Shown here: positions 52,185-60,255 of the stretch, one piece after another | Layout: every line of letters begins with the position of its first letter | How positions within the stretch are numbered: position 1 is the stretch's first letter | Position numbers and translations under genes: made by a program | The notes under the pieces: model-generated | Told to the model about the DNA's origin: nothing | Seen by the model: the letters and a program-made list of their open reading frames with translations, nothing else | Database searches by the model: none | DNA from: Nesterenkonia lutea | GTDB taxonomy: Bacteria > Actinomycetota > Actinomycetes > Actinomycetales > Micrococcaceae | Direction: 5' to 3' | Length of the DNA: 64,000 nucleotides | Assembly (NCBI RefSeq): GCF_014873955.1 | Contig: NZ_JADBED010000001.1 | Span: forward strand, 2,170,001 to 2,234,000

Positions 52185-52607
52185 ATGCTGAGGACCGTCA
52201 TGGGCGGCAAGATCCACCGCGCCACCGTGACCCACGCGGACCTGCACTATGTCGGGTCCATCACCGTGGACACCGACCTCCTGGAGGCCGCCGGAATCGT
52301 CGAGGGCGAGAAGGTGCAGGTCGTCGACGTCACCAATGGTGCGCGGCTGGAGACCTACACGATCGCCGGGCCCCGGGGCTCCGGGGTCGTCGGCATCAAC
52401 GGTGCTGCCGCTCATCTGGTCAAGCCCGGGGATCTGATCATCCTGATCTCCTATGTCATGGTCGACGCCACGGAGCTCCTCGCGCACCAGCCCCAGGTGG
52501 TGCACGTGGACACTGAGAACCGGATCGTCCAGCTGGGCAACGACCCCGCCGAACCCGTTCCCGGCGCAACGGACCAGCTGGATCCGCGGACCGCAGTCCT
52601 GCGCTGA
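52185..52607 (+). CDS. panD: Aspartate 1-decarboxylase
   Basis: Makes beta-alanine for pantothenate and CoA. The 140-residue pyruvoyl enzyme has the self-cleavage site at Gly24-Ser25 in [10 protein letters not shown], Lys9 and the downstream [10 protein letters not shown] with the catalytic tyrosine. The ATG at 52185 gives the canonical [15 protein letters not shown] start; the frame opens 13 codons earlier. The C-terminus is about 15 residues longer than in many homologues. No other pan gene is adjacent. Confidence 0.95.
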   Translation: MLRTVMGGKIHRATVTHADLHYVGSITVDTDLLEAAGIVEGEKVQVVDVTNGARLETYTIAGPRGSGVVGINGAAAHLVKPGDLIILISYVMVDATELLAHQPQVVHVDTENRIVQLGNDPAEPVPGATDQLDPRTAVLR

Positions 52608-52757
52608 GCTGGAAGCAGGCAGCGCAGCTTCGGCAGAATCAGGGTTTTCTCAGGGTTCTGAAGCGGTCATGGCCGTGACACAGGCGCACTGTTCCGGCTA
52701 AGTTCGGAGGGGTCACGTACGACAGGCATCCAAGCCACCGGCAGAACGGAGTTGATC

Positions 52758-53357
52758 ATGAGACTGTTCACATTGGGCGCAGGCGTAGCCATCGGCTACC
52801 TCATCGGCAGCAAGCGCGGCAGGGCAGAATTCGAGCGCACGCTCAGCACCGTGAAGAAGAACGCCGCCGAGAAGTGGAAGGACCCGAAGGTCCAGGAGCA
52901 GGTCTCCAAGGCCGAGGACACCGCCAAGAAGTACGCCTCCGAGGCTGCGGATTCCGTGAAGAAGCGTGCCGGGGACGCCAAGGGCCCCGTGGCAGGTGCC
53001 GCCGTCGACGCGGCCGCACGCGCCGAGGAAGCCGCCAAGAAGATCGGCGGCCCCGCTGAGAAGGCTGCGAGCCAGACCTCCGAGAAGGTCAACGAGAAGG
53101 CGGGGGGAGCCGGGCAGAAGTCAGACTCCTCCTCCGGTGGGTCTTCCACGCAGGGATCCTCCACCGGCAGTTCCGGCAGCGGTTCAGGCTCCTCCACAGG
53201 CGGCTCCGGCTCCGGATCCTCCACAGGCGGCAGCGGCCCCGCGACAGGCGGCTCCGGCAGCGGTTCAGGCTCCTCCACGGGCGGATCAGGCAGCGGACCC
53301 TCCACGGGCGGCTCAGGCTCCGGCTCGAACAACGGCTCCGGCCCCTCCCGCAGCTGA
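52758..53357 (+). CDS. YtxH-like protein with a Gly/Ser-rich repetitive tail
   Basis: A 199-residue protein. An N-terminal hydrophobic helix ending in the YtxH motif (LGAGVAIGYLIGSKRGRAEFE) is followed by an Ala/Lys-rich amphipathic region (about 25-105) of apolipoprotein-like helices. The last 80 residues are GSGSSTGG-type repeats encoded by near-repetitive DNA (53155-53340). The ATG at 52758 has GGAG 6 nt upstream. Such proteins are usually envelope-associated. Function unknown. Confidence 0.82.
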   Translation: MRLFTLGAGVAIGYLIGSKRGRAEFERTLSTVKKNAAEKWKDPKVQEQVSKAEDTAKKYASEAADSVKKRAGDAKGPVAGAAVDAAARAEEAAKKIGGPAEKAASQTSEKVNEKAGGAGQKSDSSSGGSSTQGSSTGSSGSGSGSSTGGSGSGSSTGGSGPATGGSGSGSGSSTGGSGSGPSTGGSGSGSNNGSGPSRS

Positions 53358-53444
53358 GACTCCGCGCTGACGAGCGCAGCTGGCCGTGGGGCCGCCCTGG
53401 ACTGCATGGGGTCGGCTCCACGGCCTACCTATATCCTGAGAGTT

Positions 53445-54341
53445 ATGCCGCCTGAGACCTCCGACGCCCGCCTGATCATCGACACGCTCTCGACCCAGCC
53501 GATGAACGAGCATGCCGAGGTGCCGCGGCACGACCAGCTGATTCGGAAGGCGCTGCGCTGGCGCCGAGTGGAGCTTCGGCCCGTGGGCGAGCGCAGTCTC
53601 GTCTTCGTCTTCGGCGGGGTCGTGGTCGGCGGCATGGACGCCACTGTCACCACGCTGGTCAGCGCTCATGCCCGGAGGATCACCGCGGACCCGACGCTGC
53701 TGCGTCGGCATCTGGAGATCCAGGACATCGCTGTGGCACAGGACCCGCGGGCCGCCGAAGACGAGCCCGGCTCCGCGGAGGAATCTTCCCCGGGAGCCTC
53801 TGCCGCGGTCACGCTCAGCAGCAGCGTCCGTGTCTTCGTCGTCGGTGACCGGGTGTGCGCGGCGCTGCTTCTGCTTCCCGCCATGGTCCTGGGCGACGGA
53901 CGCTCGACCCTGCGTGAACTCATCGCACGAGACTCGCAGGCGCGCGGCAGGCACGTTCTGCTCGCCGCGCCTCCGACGCAGGCGACACAGCCCACCCTCC
54001 ACGAACAGCCGGAGGAGCTCGCCCGGGTTCCCGAGGCGCAGGAGCTGGTGCGCCTGGGAGACTCGCTGGAGATGCGCACGGGAGGCCTGAGCGTCGACGT
54101 GACCGAAGCGATCCACGAATCGCTGCATGAACTGGCCGTGGAGGCCGTGGCCGCCGTGCCGGGGCTCAACGCGGCCGCCGTCGACCTCGAGATCCCCGAC
54201 CTGGGGTCTGCCGACGGAGCCTTCGTCCGGGCAGTTCTGCCTGACGCAGACATCAGTCCCGCGCACTTCCCCGCCTACGGCGACTCCCGTGACGTCGCAG
54301 GGGCCATCGCTGAGGAGATCCTGCTTCGTGCATCACGATAA
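53445..54341 (+). CDS. Degenerate ATP-grasp paralogue lacking the ATP-binding loop
   Basis: A 298-residue protein clearly paralogous to the next gene. Shared parts are VVVGGMDATVTTLVSAHARR (versus VVGGMDTVVTSLVSHQARR), VRVFVVGDRVCAALLLLPAM, VLGDGRSTLRELIA and the C-terminal FPAYGDSRDVAGAI. The segment that binds ATP in the partner (KPSAGRAGRG and flanks) is replaced by about 30 Glu/Ser/Ala residues. The metal-site DVNPYAN is RAVLPDAD here. It should not bind ATP normally and may be a regulatory or structural partner. TATCCT lies 7 nt before the ATG (leaderless). Confidence 0.75.
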   Translation: MPPETSDARLIIDTLSTQPMNEHAEVPRHDQLIRKALRWRRVELRPVGERSLVFVFGGVVVGGMDATVTTLVSAHARRITADPTLLRRHLEIQDIAVAQDPRAAEDEPGSAEESSPGASAAVTLSSSVRVFVVGDRVCAALLLLPAMVLGDGRSTLRELIARDSQARGRHVLLAAPPTQATQPTLHEQPEELARVPEAQELVRLGDSLEMRTGGLSVDVTEAIHESLHELAVEAVAAVPGLNAAAVDLEIPDLGSADGAFVRAVLPDADISPAHFPAYGDSRDVAGAIAEEILLRASR

Positions 54342-54351
54342 TCTGAGCCCC

Positions 54352-55470
54352 ATGAGAGTGGAGACCCAGCCCGGGCAGACCGAGGCCGACCGGCGAGCTC
54401 GCCCAGCACTTGAGCTCGACGCGGAGCCGCAGGCCCTCGAGACGTTCATCGCCGAGCAGCTCGAACCGGCCTTCGATCAGCTGCACCGCTGGCAGAACAT
54501 CATGGACCACGAGATGCTTCTCCACCGCGCCGCCCGGCGCAAGAAGATGACGATCACCAAGATCAACGATTCGAACGTCCTCTTCTTCCTCGCCGGGATG
54601 GTGGTCGGCGGGATGGACACTGTGGTGACCTCCCTCGTCAGCCACCAGGCCCGCCGAGTCTCCGCCTCCAAGGCCATGACGAAGAAGTACCTGCAGGCGG
54701 CCGAGGTCCCGACCCCCAGGGGCCGGGCGATCAATCCCACCGAGTTCAGCCGCGCCGTGCAGCATCTGAAGAAGTCCGGCGGGCCGGTGACGGTCAAACC
54801 CTCCGCTGGGCGCGCAGGCCGCGGCATCACCACCGCTGTGACCACGAAGGAGCAGCTGCGCCAGGCGTGGACCTCGGCGATGGCGGCACGCTCGGCCACC
54901 TCGAGCGCGCGGTACGTGATCATGGTGGAGGAGCACCGGCCCGGCCTGGACATCCGCGCCTATGTGGTCGGCGAGACGGTGGTCGCCGCCGTCGCCCGCG
55001 TCCCGTTCTACGTCATCGGCGACGGACTCAGCACTGTGGGAGAACTCGCCGCCGCGGAGCTCGAGCGGCGCCGGCCCAACGCTTACCTCTCCGCCCGGCA
55101 GCCCCGAGTCACCGACGCGTTCCTCGCTCCGATGGGGATCACGATGCAGACCGTTCCGGAGCGCGGCGCGCTGCAGCTCCTGACCCCGACGGCAGACACC
55201 GCTCGAGGCGGAGGGCTCGCCGTCGATGTCCTGGAGCTGCTCAGCGATGAGCTCCGAGACCTCGCCGCAGACGGGCTCCTGGCTGTTCCCGGCCTGGGCG
55301 CGGGGGCGGTGGACATGCTCGCACCGGATCTGGGAAGTGCGGCGGAGGCCGTGGTGCTGGACGTGAACCCCTATGCGAACCTCATGCAGTTCCACTACCC
55401 GGCCTATGGCACGGCTCGGCGGGTCAACGATCCGATCATCGACCAGCTGCTGCACCGCGCCTCGCGCTGA
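54352..55470 (+). CDS. ATP-grasp enzyme resembling the cyanophycin synthetase/GshAB ligase domain
   Basis: A 372-residue predicted carboxylate-amine ligase. Features in order: an N-terminal helix region, VVGGMDTVVTSLVSHQARR, the preATP-grasp YLQAAEVPTPRGRAI, the ATP loop VTVKPSAGRAGRGIT, DIRAYVVGETVVAAVARVP, YVIGDGLSTVGELAA, TADTARGGGLAVDV and the metal-binding DVNPYANLMQFHYPAYG. These match the ATP-grasp core of CphA (KPxxGNxGRGV, VVGDGxxT). Here it stands alone without Mur-ligase or CphA N-domains. Substrates are unknown; peptide or amino-acid ligation is inference. It lies 10 bp after its degenerate paralogue, with TAATCT 7 nt before the ATG. Confidence 0.82.
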   Translation: MRVETQPGQTEADRRARPALELDAEPQALETFIAEQLEPAFDQLHRWQNIMDHEMLLHRAARRKKMTITKINDSNVLFFLAGMVVGGMDTVVTSLVSHQARRVSASKAMTKKYLQAAEVPTPRGRAINPTEFSRAVQHLKKSGGPVTVKPSAGRAGRGITTAVTTKEQLRQAWTSAMAARSATSSARYVIMVEEHRPGLDIRAYVVGETVVAAVARVPFYVIGDGLSTVGELAAAELERRRPNAYLSARQPRVTDAFLAPMGITMQTVPERGALQLLTPTADTARGGGLAVDVLELLSDELRDLAADGLLAVPGLGAGAVDMLAPDLGSAAEAVVLDVNPYANLMQFHYPAYGTARRVNDPIIDQLLHRASR

Positions 55471-55520
55471 CCGGCCGGGCACGACCACGCTCTTTGTGTC
55501 GTTTTGTCTCACCCAATGAA

Positions 55521-55557
55521 ATCAATTTTGATCAGATTCTGGGCCTGTGCGTATCCT
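55521..55557 (+). promoter_or_regulatory. Promoter of the SAM-riboswitch operon with a palindrome at -35
   Basis: TTGATC (55528-55533), an 18-bp spacer and TATCCT (55552-55557) form a reasonable promoter, with transcription starting near 55564, right before the riboswitch. ATCAA-TT-TTGAT (55521-55532) is a perfect inverted repeat overlapping the -35 in an AT-rich patch, so a repressor may act in addition to the riboswitch. Confidence 0.6.
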
Positions 55558-55565
55558 GGTGGACG

Positions 55566-55675
55566 TACCATCCCGAGCGGCCGAGAGATCTGGCTCGTCG
55601 ACGCCGCAGCAACCCGGGTATGGGCACCTTGATCAGGTGCCTGTTCGCCGGGTGCTACCGCCAGGATCGATGGGA
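55566..55675 (+). promoter_or_regulatory. SAM riboswitch (S-box, SAM-I type)
   Basis: The S-box core is present: CGAGCGGCCGAGAGATCTGG (55574 on), GACGCCGCAGCAACC (55600-55614) and GGTGCTACCGCCAGG (55651-55665). P1 pairs CCATC (55568-55572) with GATGG (55669-55673). The GGGAG ribosome site of the next gene (55672-55676) overlaps the P1 3' strand, so SAM binding would hide it directly. The internal P3-type arm contains GGCACCTTGATCAGGTGCC. It places the downstream importer under sulfur/methionine control. Confidence 0.92.
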
Positions 55676-55686
55676 GTATTCCTCTG

Positions 55687-56574
55687 ATGATTTCGCCTGC
55701 CTCCACCCTGACCGAGGACGACGTGACGGCACCCGGTGCTGCCACCGGCTCCAGTGCCCCCGCCTCCGGCTCCGGCGCGGCATCGACCGGCCGACCCGGC
55801 TACACCTCGCTCGATGTTCGACTCGACGGCGTCGGTCGCTCCTTCGGTGAGCACACCGTGCTGCGCGATGTCAGTCTCACCGTCGCTCCCGGCGAGGTGC
55901 TGGCCATCCTCGGGTCCTCGGGCTGCGGGAAGTCGACTCTGCTGCGCGCCGTCGGAGGTCTCGACACCGGCAGCACCGGTCAGATCCTGATCGACGGATC
56001 ACCGGTGCAGCGCTATGACGAGCGCACCGCCGTCGGCTTCCAGGAGCCGCGCCTGCTGCCCTGGCGCTCGATCTATAAGAACGTGAGTCTCGGCCTGCCG
56101 CGCAGCCTGTCCAAGGCCGAGGGGCGCGAACGCGTGGATGAGCTGCTGGAACTGGTAGGGCTTCGCGACCGGGCCTCGCTGCGGCCGCGGGAGATCTCAG
56201 GGGGCATGGCCCAGCGCGCCTCACTGGCGCGGGCACTGGCTCGGCGTCCCGGCGTGCTGCTCCTCGATGAGCCCTTCGGCGCCCTGGACGCCCTCACGCG
56301 GCTGAAGATGCAGGACCTGCTGCTCGACCTCCATGCACAGACCGGCACCACTGTGCTGCTGGTCACCCACGACGTGGACGAGGCGCTCCAGCTCGCGGAC
56401 CGGGTCCTGCTGCTCGGCCGGAATCCGCAGGATCCCGCAGCAGCCGAAGGTGCGACGATCGCGCGGCTGTTGGAAGTGCCGGGAACCCGCCCCCGAGACC
56501 GCGCCTCCGCAGAGCTCGCTGCCCTGCGCGGGGAGCTGTTCTCCGGCCTCGGCGTGGACTCCCACACCCACTGA
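55687..56574 (+). CDS. ssuB: ABC transporter ATP-binding protein, sulfonate/taurine type
   Basis: A 295-residue ATPase of the nitrate/sulfonate/taurine group. A 40-residue Ala/Ser/Gly-rich leader precedes Walker A GSSGCGKSTLL. QEPRLLPWRS, signature ISGGMAQRASLARAL, Walker B VLLLDEPFGALD and switch VTHDVDEA follow. The EPRLLPW stretch is typical of SsuB/TauB. It is the first gene after the SAM riboswitch, and a 190-bp gap separates it from the substrate-binding protein gene. Confidence 0.88.
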   Translation: MISPASTLTEDDVTAPGAATGSSAPASGSGAASTGRPGYTSLDVRLDGVGRSFGEHTVLRDVSLTVAPGEVLAILGSSGCGKSTLLRAVGGLDTGSTGQILIDGSPVQRYDERTAVGFQEPRLLPWRSIYKNVSLGLPRSLSKAEGRERVDELLELVGLRDRASLRPREISGGMAQRASLARALARRPGVLLLDEPFGALDALTRLKMQDLLLDLHAQTGTTVLLVTHDVDEALQLADRVLLLGRNPQDPAAAEGATIARLLEVPGTRPRDRASAELAALRGELFSGLGVDSHTH

Positions 56575-56764
56575 CCTCCGCACCGTCGCCGTCGCCGTCT
56601 GGAGCCTCTCCGCACGCCGAGGGCCGCAGGTCGATCCGAGCAGCCCGCCGGCCCGCCCTGGGGCGGATGCGCGCGGCGGCACCCCGCTCGCTGAAGCCCA
56701 ACCCTGAACATAACCACTGAAGCTTCATCCGAAGCTGCACCGTTGAAGAACCGAAAGGCGCTCC

Positions 56765-57847
56765 ATGCCCAGCACCACCGCTTCCCACTCGTTCGGCACT
56801 TCCCGCGGCTCGGCCACGAAGGCCGTCTCGGTCGCCGCCGCCGTCGCCCTGCTCGCCACCGCCTGCGGCAGCGATGGCGGCGAGGACGAGCAGCTCGAGA
56901 CGCTGAACATCGACTTCGCCACCTACAACCCGCTGAGCCTGATCATCCTGGAGAACGGCTGGCTGGAGGAGGAGCTGGAGGAACTCGACGTGGACGTCAA
57001 ATGGGTCCAGTCCCAGGGCTCGAACGTCGCCAATGAGAACCTCCGGGCCGAGAACATCCACGTGGGCTCCACCGCCGGATCCGCGGCGCTGCTCAACCGC
57101 GCGGTCGGCGCGGACACTCACACGATCATGATCGAGAATCAGCCTGAGTGGTCTGCCCTGGTCATCAACGAGGATTCGGACATCGAATCGGTGGAGGATC
57201 TCGAGGGTGCATCGATCGCGGCCACGCCGGCGACGGACCCCTACTTCTTCATGGCTCGCTCCCTGCAGGAGGCGGGACTCAGCGTGGACGACGTGGAGAT
57301 CCAGGCCCTGCAGCATGCCGACGGACGCCAGGCGCTGGCCAACGGCGACGTCGACGCCTGGGCCGGCCTCGATCCCATCATGGCCGGAGCAGAGGCCGAC
57401 GGCGCCGAGCTGCTCTACCGCAACGTCGACTTCAACACCTACTCGGTGGTCAACGCGACCGGTGACTTCGTGGAGAACCACCCCGACATCGCCCAGATCG
57501 TGGTCAACGTCTACGAGCAGGCGCGTGAATGGGCCACCGAGAACCCCGAGGGCACTGCAGAGATCCTCGCGGAGTACGCCGGGATCGAGCCGGAGATCGC
57601 CGAGGCCGTCATCACCGAGCGCACGAACTTCGACATCGATCCGGTGCCCGGCGATGACGTCTACGCCGCGATGGAGGCCGCCGGACCGTTCTTCGTGGAG
57701 AACGGCGACGTGGACAGCCAGGATGACGTGGACGAGGCGCTGGAGTCGCTGTTCCATCCCGAGTTCGCCGAGAACCGCGAAGCAACCGACGCCGAGGGCA
57801 CCGAGGACGCCGCAGACGAGGCTGACATCGAGGAGACCGAAGAGTGA
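56765..57847 (+). CDS. ssuA: Substrate-binding lipoprotein, sulfonate/taurine type
   Basis: A 360-residue periplasmic-binding-protein-type lipoprotein with signal helix VSVAAAVALLATAC and lipobox LATAC (Cys about residue 34). The mature fold follows the SsuA/NMT1 pattern: IDFATYNPLSLIILENGWLE, NIHVGSTAGSAALLNRAVG, VEDLEGASIAATPATDPYFF and ALANGDVDAWAGLDPIMAGA. The last 25 residues are acidic. It captures an organosulfur compound (inferred from the SAM riboswitch) and hands it to the permease encoded next (4-nt overlap). Confidence 0.87.
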   Translation: MPSTTASHSFGTSRGSATKAVSVAAAVALLATACGSDGGEDEQLETLNIDFATYNPLSLIILENGWLEEELEELDVDVKWVQSQGSNVANENLRAENIHVGSTAGSAALLNRAVGADTHTIMIENQPEWSALVINEDSDIESVEDLEGASIAATPATDPYFFMARSLQEAGLSVDDVEIQALQHADGRQALANGDVDAWAGLDPIMAGAEADGAELLYRNVDFNTYSVVNATGDFVENHPDIAQIVVNVYEQAREWATENPEGTAEILAEYAGIEPEIAEAVITERTNFDIDPVPGDDVYAAMEAAGPFFVENGDVDSQDDVDEALESLFHPEFAENREATDAEGTEDAADEADIEETEE

Positions 57848-58683
57848 CAGACACCCTCTACGTCACGGGTGCCTCGGTGCCCGATGCCACCCCGAAGCCC
57901 CCGAGACGCCGCAACCGGCTCACCAGGAAGGTGCCGGGAGGCGGACTGCTGATCGGCGCCGTCGTCCCGGTGCTGCTGCTGGGTCTGTGGTGGCTGGCCA
58001 CCGATGTCACCGGCACCTTCAGCCAGGTGCAGCTGCCCGCACCGCAGGCGGTGTTCAGCGCCGGGCTGGGACTCTTCGAATCGGGCGAGCTCTTCGAGCA
58101 CATGGCGATCTCTCTGCAGCGCGTGCTGCTGGGCTTCGCCATCGGCGCCGTCCTGGGACTGGCGCTGGGGGCGCTTCTGGGTCTCTCCTCCATCGCCGAC
58201 GGCCTGCTGCATCCCACAGTGGGCGCGTTCCGGGCAGTGCCGTCCCTGGCCTGGGTGCCGCTGCTGCTGCTCTGGGTCGGCATCGATGAGGATTCAAAGG
58301 TCATCCTGATCGCCATCGGCGCGTTCTTCCCGGTGTTCACCGCGATCCACTCCGCGCTGCGCCATGTGGACGCTCAGCTGGTCGAGGCCGGGCGCGCCTT
58401 CGGCTTCCACGGAGTGCGGCTGCTGGGGACGGTGCAGCTTCCCGCCGTGGTGCCCAGCGTGTTCTCCGGTCTCCGGCTCGCACTGGCCCAGGCGTGGCTG
58501 TTCCTGGTGGCCGCCGAGCTGCTGGCCTCCTCCGAGGGTCTCGGATTCCTGCTCACCGAGTCCCAGAACAACGGGCGCACGGACCGGCTGCTGCTGGCCA
58601 TCGTGCTGCTCGCCCTGCTGGGCAAGCTCACCGATACGCTGCTCGGCCTGCTCGAGCGCAAGGCGCTGAAGACCTGGGCCTGA
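57844..58683 (+). CDS. ssuC: ABC transporter permease, sulfonate/taurine type
   Basis: A 279-residue inner-membrane permease of the BPD_transp_1 family with about six helices. The EAA loop reads VEAGRAFGFHGVRLLGTVQLP, a normal coupling motif. SsuC-like features are RAVPSLAWVPLLLLWVGIDE and LLASSEGLGFLL. The GTG start overlaps the ssuA stop (GTGA at 57844-57847). It ends before a strong bidirectional terminator. Confidence 0.88.
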   Translation: MTDTLYVTGASVPDATPKPPRRRNRLTRKVPGGGLLIGAVVPVLLLGLWWLATDVTGTFSQVQLPAPQAVFSAGLGLFESGELFEHMAISLQRVLLGFAIGAVLGLALGALLGLSSIADGLLHPTVGAFRAVPSLAWVPLLLLWVGIDEDSKVILIAIGAFFPVFTAIHSALRHVDAQLVEAGRAFGFHGVRLLGTVQLPAVVPSVFSGLRLALAQAWLFLVAAELLASSEGLGFLLTESQNNGRTDRLLLAIVLLALLGKLTDTLLGLLERKALKTWA

Positions 58684-58713
58684 CCCTCCGCTCCCCCGCG
58701 CCGGCCGCGCTTT

Positions 58714-58773
58714 ACCAGGGCTTGCGCGTTCTACCAGCCGAACCTCGGCCCGGTAGATCGCGCAAGCCCCGGT
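58714..58773. terminator. Strong bidirectional terminator
   Basis: GGGCTTGCGCG (58718-58728) pairs with CGCGCAAGCCC (58759-58769). The inner CTACC pairs with GGTAG (58752-58756) and the outer ACC with GGT. It separates the convergent ssu operon and flavin monooxygenase gene. Confidence 0.85.
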
Positions 58774-58796
58774 ATTCTGCGCACTAGAAGGGCCGG

Positions 58797-60200
58797 TCAG
58801 CTCTTCCGGCGCAGCTGGAACTGGGCTCCGTGGTGCTCTGCGGGCAGGTGATCGCCAGCGCCGAAGAGCTTGTTGCGCAGGGTGCCCTCGGTGTACTCGG
58901 TCTTGTACCGGCCAAGCTTCTGCAGCTCGGGCACCACATGCTCCACCACGTCCTCGAAGGTGCCCGGAGTGATGTGATACGCGAGGTTGAACCCGTCCAC
59001 GTCGGTCTCCTCCTGCCACTCGATGAGCTGCTGCGCCGCCGAGGCCCCGCCACCGACGATGACCGGGCCGAATCCGCCGACGCCGACCCATTCGGCCAGC
59101 TGCCGGACGGTCCAGGCCTCGTCCTCCCGGCCGGAGGCCTTCTGGAAGGTCTCCACGGTGGACTGGATGGCGTTGGACTCCACATCCCCGATCGGCTGGT
59201 CCAGGTCGAACTGGCTCAGATCGATCCCCATCCAGCCCGACATCAGCACCAGTCCGCCCTCGGCATCGATGTATTGAGCCAGATCCTCGTACTTGGCCTG
59301 CGCGGCGGCGTCGTCGCGACCCGTGACGATGGTCTGCATCGCGAAGATCCGCACGGAGTAGGGGTCCCGTCCGGCCTCTGCCACTGACTGACGGATCTTC
59401 GCCACGGAGGCCTTGGCGAGCTCCTTGGTGGGCGGATTGATGAACACCGCCTCGGCATGCCTGCCGGCGAAGGCGCGCCCGCGGGCGGAGGCGCCTGCCT
59501 GATAGATCACCGGTGTGCGCTGCGGGGAGGGCTCCACGACGCCGATGCCGGGGGTCTTGAAGAACTCCCCCTGATGTTCGATCCGGTGCACCTTGGCGGG
59601 GTCGGTGAAGACGCCGGAGGCCTTGTCCGCCACCACGGCGTCATCCTCCCAGGAGCCCTCGAGCAGCTTGTAGACCACTTCCAGGTACTCGTCGGCGTGG
59701 TCGTAGCGCCGGTCGTGCTCCATCTGGTCGTCCTGGCCCATGTTCTGCGCGGCGGAGGGCAGGTAGCCGGTGACCACGTTCCAGCCCACCCGACCGCCGG
59801 TGAGGTGATCCAGCGTGCCCAGCCGGCGGGAGAACGGATACGGGTGCTCATAGGCGGTGCCGGCGGTGATGCCGAAGCCCAGGTTCTTGGTCACGGCGGC
59901 CATCGCCGAGACCAGCAGGAACGGGTCCTGCAGCGGGATCTGGGCGCCCGAGCGCAGGGCGGCGTCCGGGTTCGAGCCGAACACGTCATAGGGGCCCAGG
60001 ACATCGGCGATGAACAGGCCGTCGAAGAGCCCGCGCTCCAGGATCTGCGCCACCTCGGTCCAATAGCCGATCGTGTTGTACTCGCGGGCACGGTCCTCAG
60101 GGTGGCGCCAGAGGCCCGGGGACTGGTGGACCACGCAGTTCATGTCGAAGGCGTTGAACAGGATCTCGCGCCTGCCCTCTGCTGTGGTGGGATAGGTCAT
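58797..60200 (-). CDS. FMN-dependent monooxygenase, NtaA/SnaA/DszA/DmoA family
   Basis: A 467-residue class C flavin monooxygenase that uses reduced FMN supplied by a separate reductase. Family motifs are LFDGLFIADVLGPYDV, TAGTAYEHPYPFSRR, LDHLTGGRVGWNVVTGY and QAGASARGRAFAGRHAEAVF. DmoA, DszA and NtaA relatives open organosulfur or aminopolycarboxylate compounds; the SAM-riboswitch importer next door favours an organosulfur substrate. An ATG at 60206 lies 1 nt after the AAGGAG site. The second ATG, at 60200, is 7 nt away and is the likelier start. Confidence 0.88.
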   Translation of the reverse strand: MTYPTTAEGRREILFNAFDMNCVVHQSPGLWRHPEDRAREYNTIGYWTEVAQILERGLFDGLFIADVLGPYDVFGSNPDAALRSGAQIPLQDPFLLVSAMAAVTKNLGFGITAGTAYEHPYPFSRRLGTLDHLTGGRVGWNVVTGYLPSAAQNMGQDDQMEHDRRYDHADEYLEVVYKLLEGSWEDDAVVADKASGVFTDPAKVHRIEHQGEFFKTPGIGVVEPSPQRTPVIYQAGASARGRAFAGRHAEAVFINPPTKELAKASVAKIRQSVAEAGRDPYSVRIFAMQTIVTGRDDAAAQAKYEDLAQYIDAEGGLVLMSGWMGIDLSQFDLDQPIGDVESNAIQSTVETFQKASGREDEAWTVRQLAEWVGVGGFGPVIVGGGASAAQQLIEWQEETDVDGFNLAYHITPGTFEDVVEHVVPELQKLGRYKTEYTEGTLRNKLFGAGDHLPAEHHGAQFQLRRKS

Positions 60201-60255
60201 TCTCATGCTCCTTCAGAATCGGATCGTGCTGGAGTAGATGTGGGCCCCGGCTGAC

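Noticed and set aside
53155..53340. Possible minisatellite or mobile repeat
   Set aside because: It is the in-frame Gly/Ser-rich tail of the YtxH-like protein, ordinary low-complexity coding DNA.
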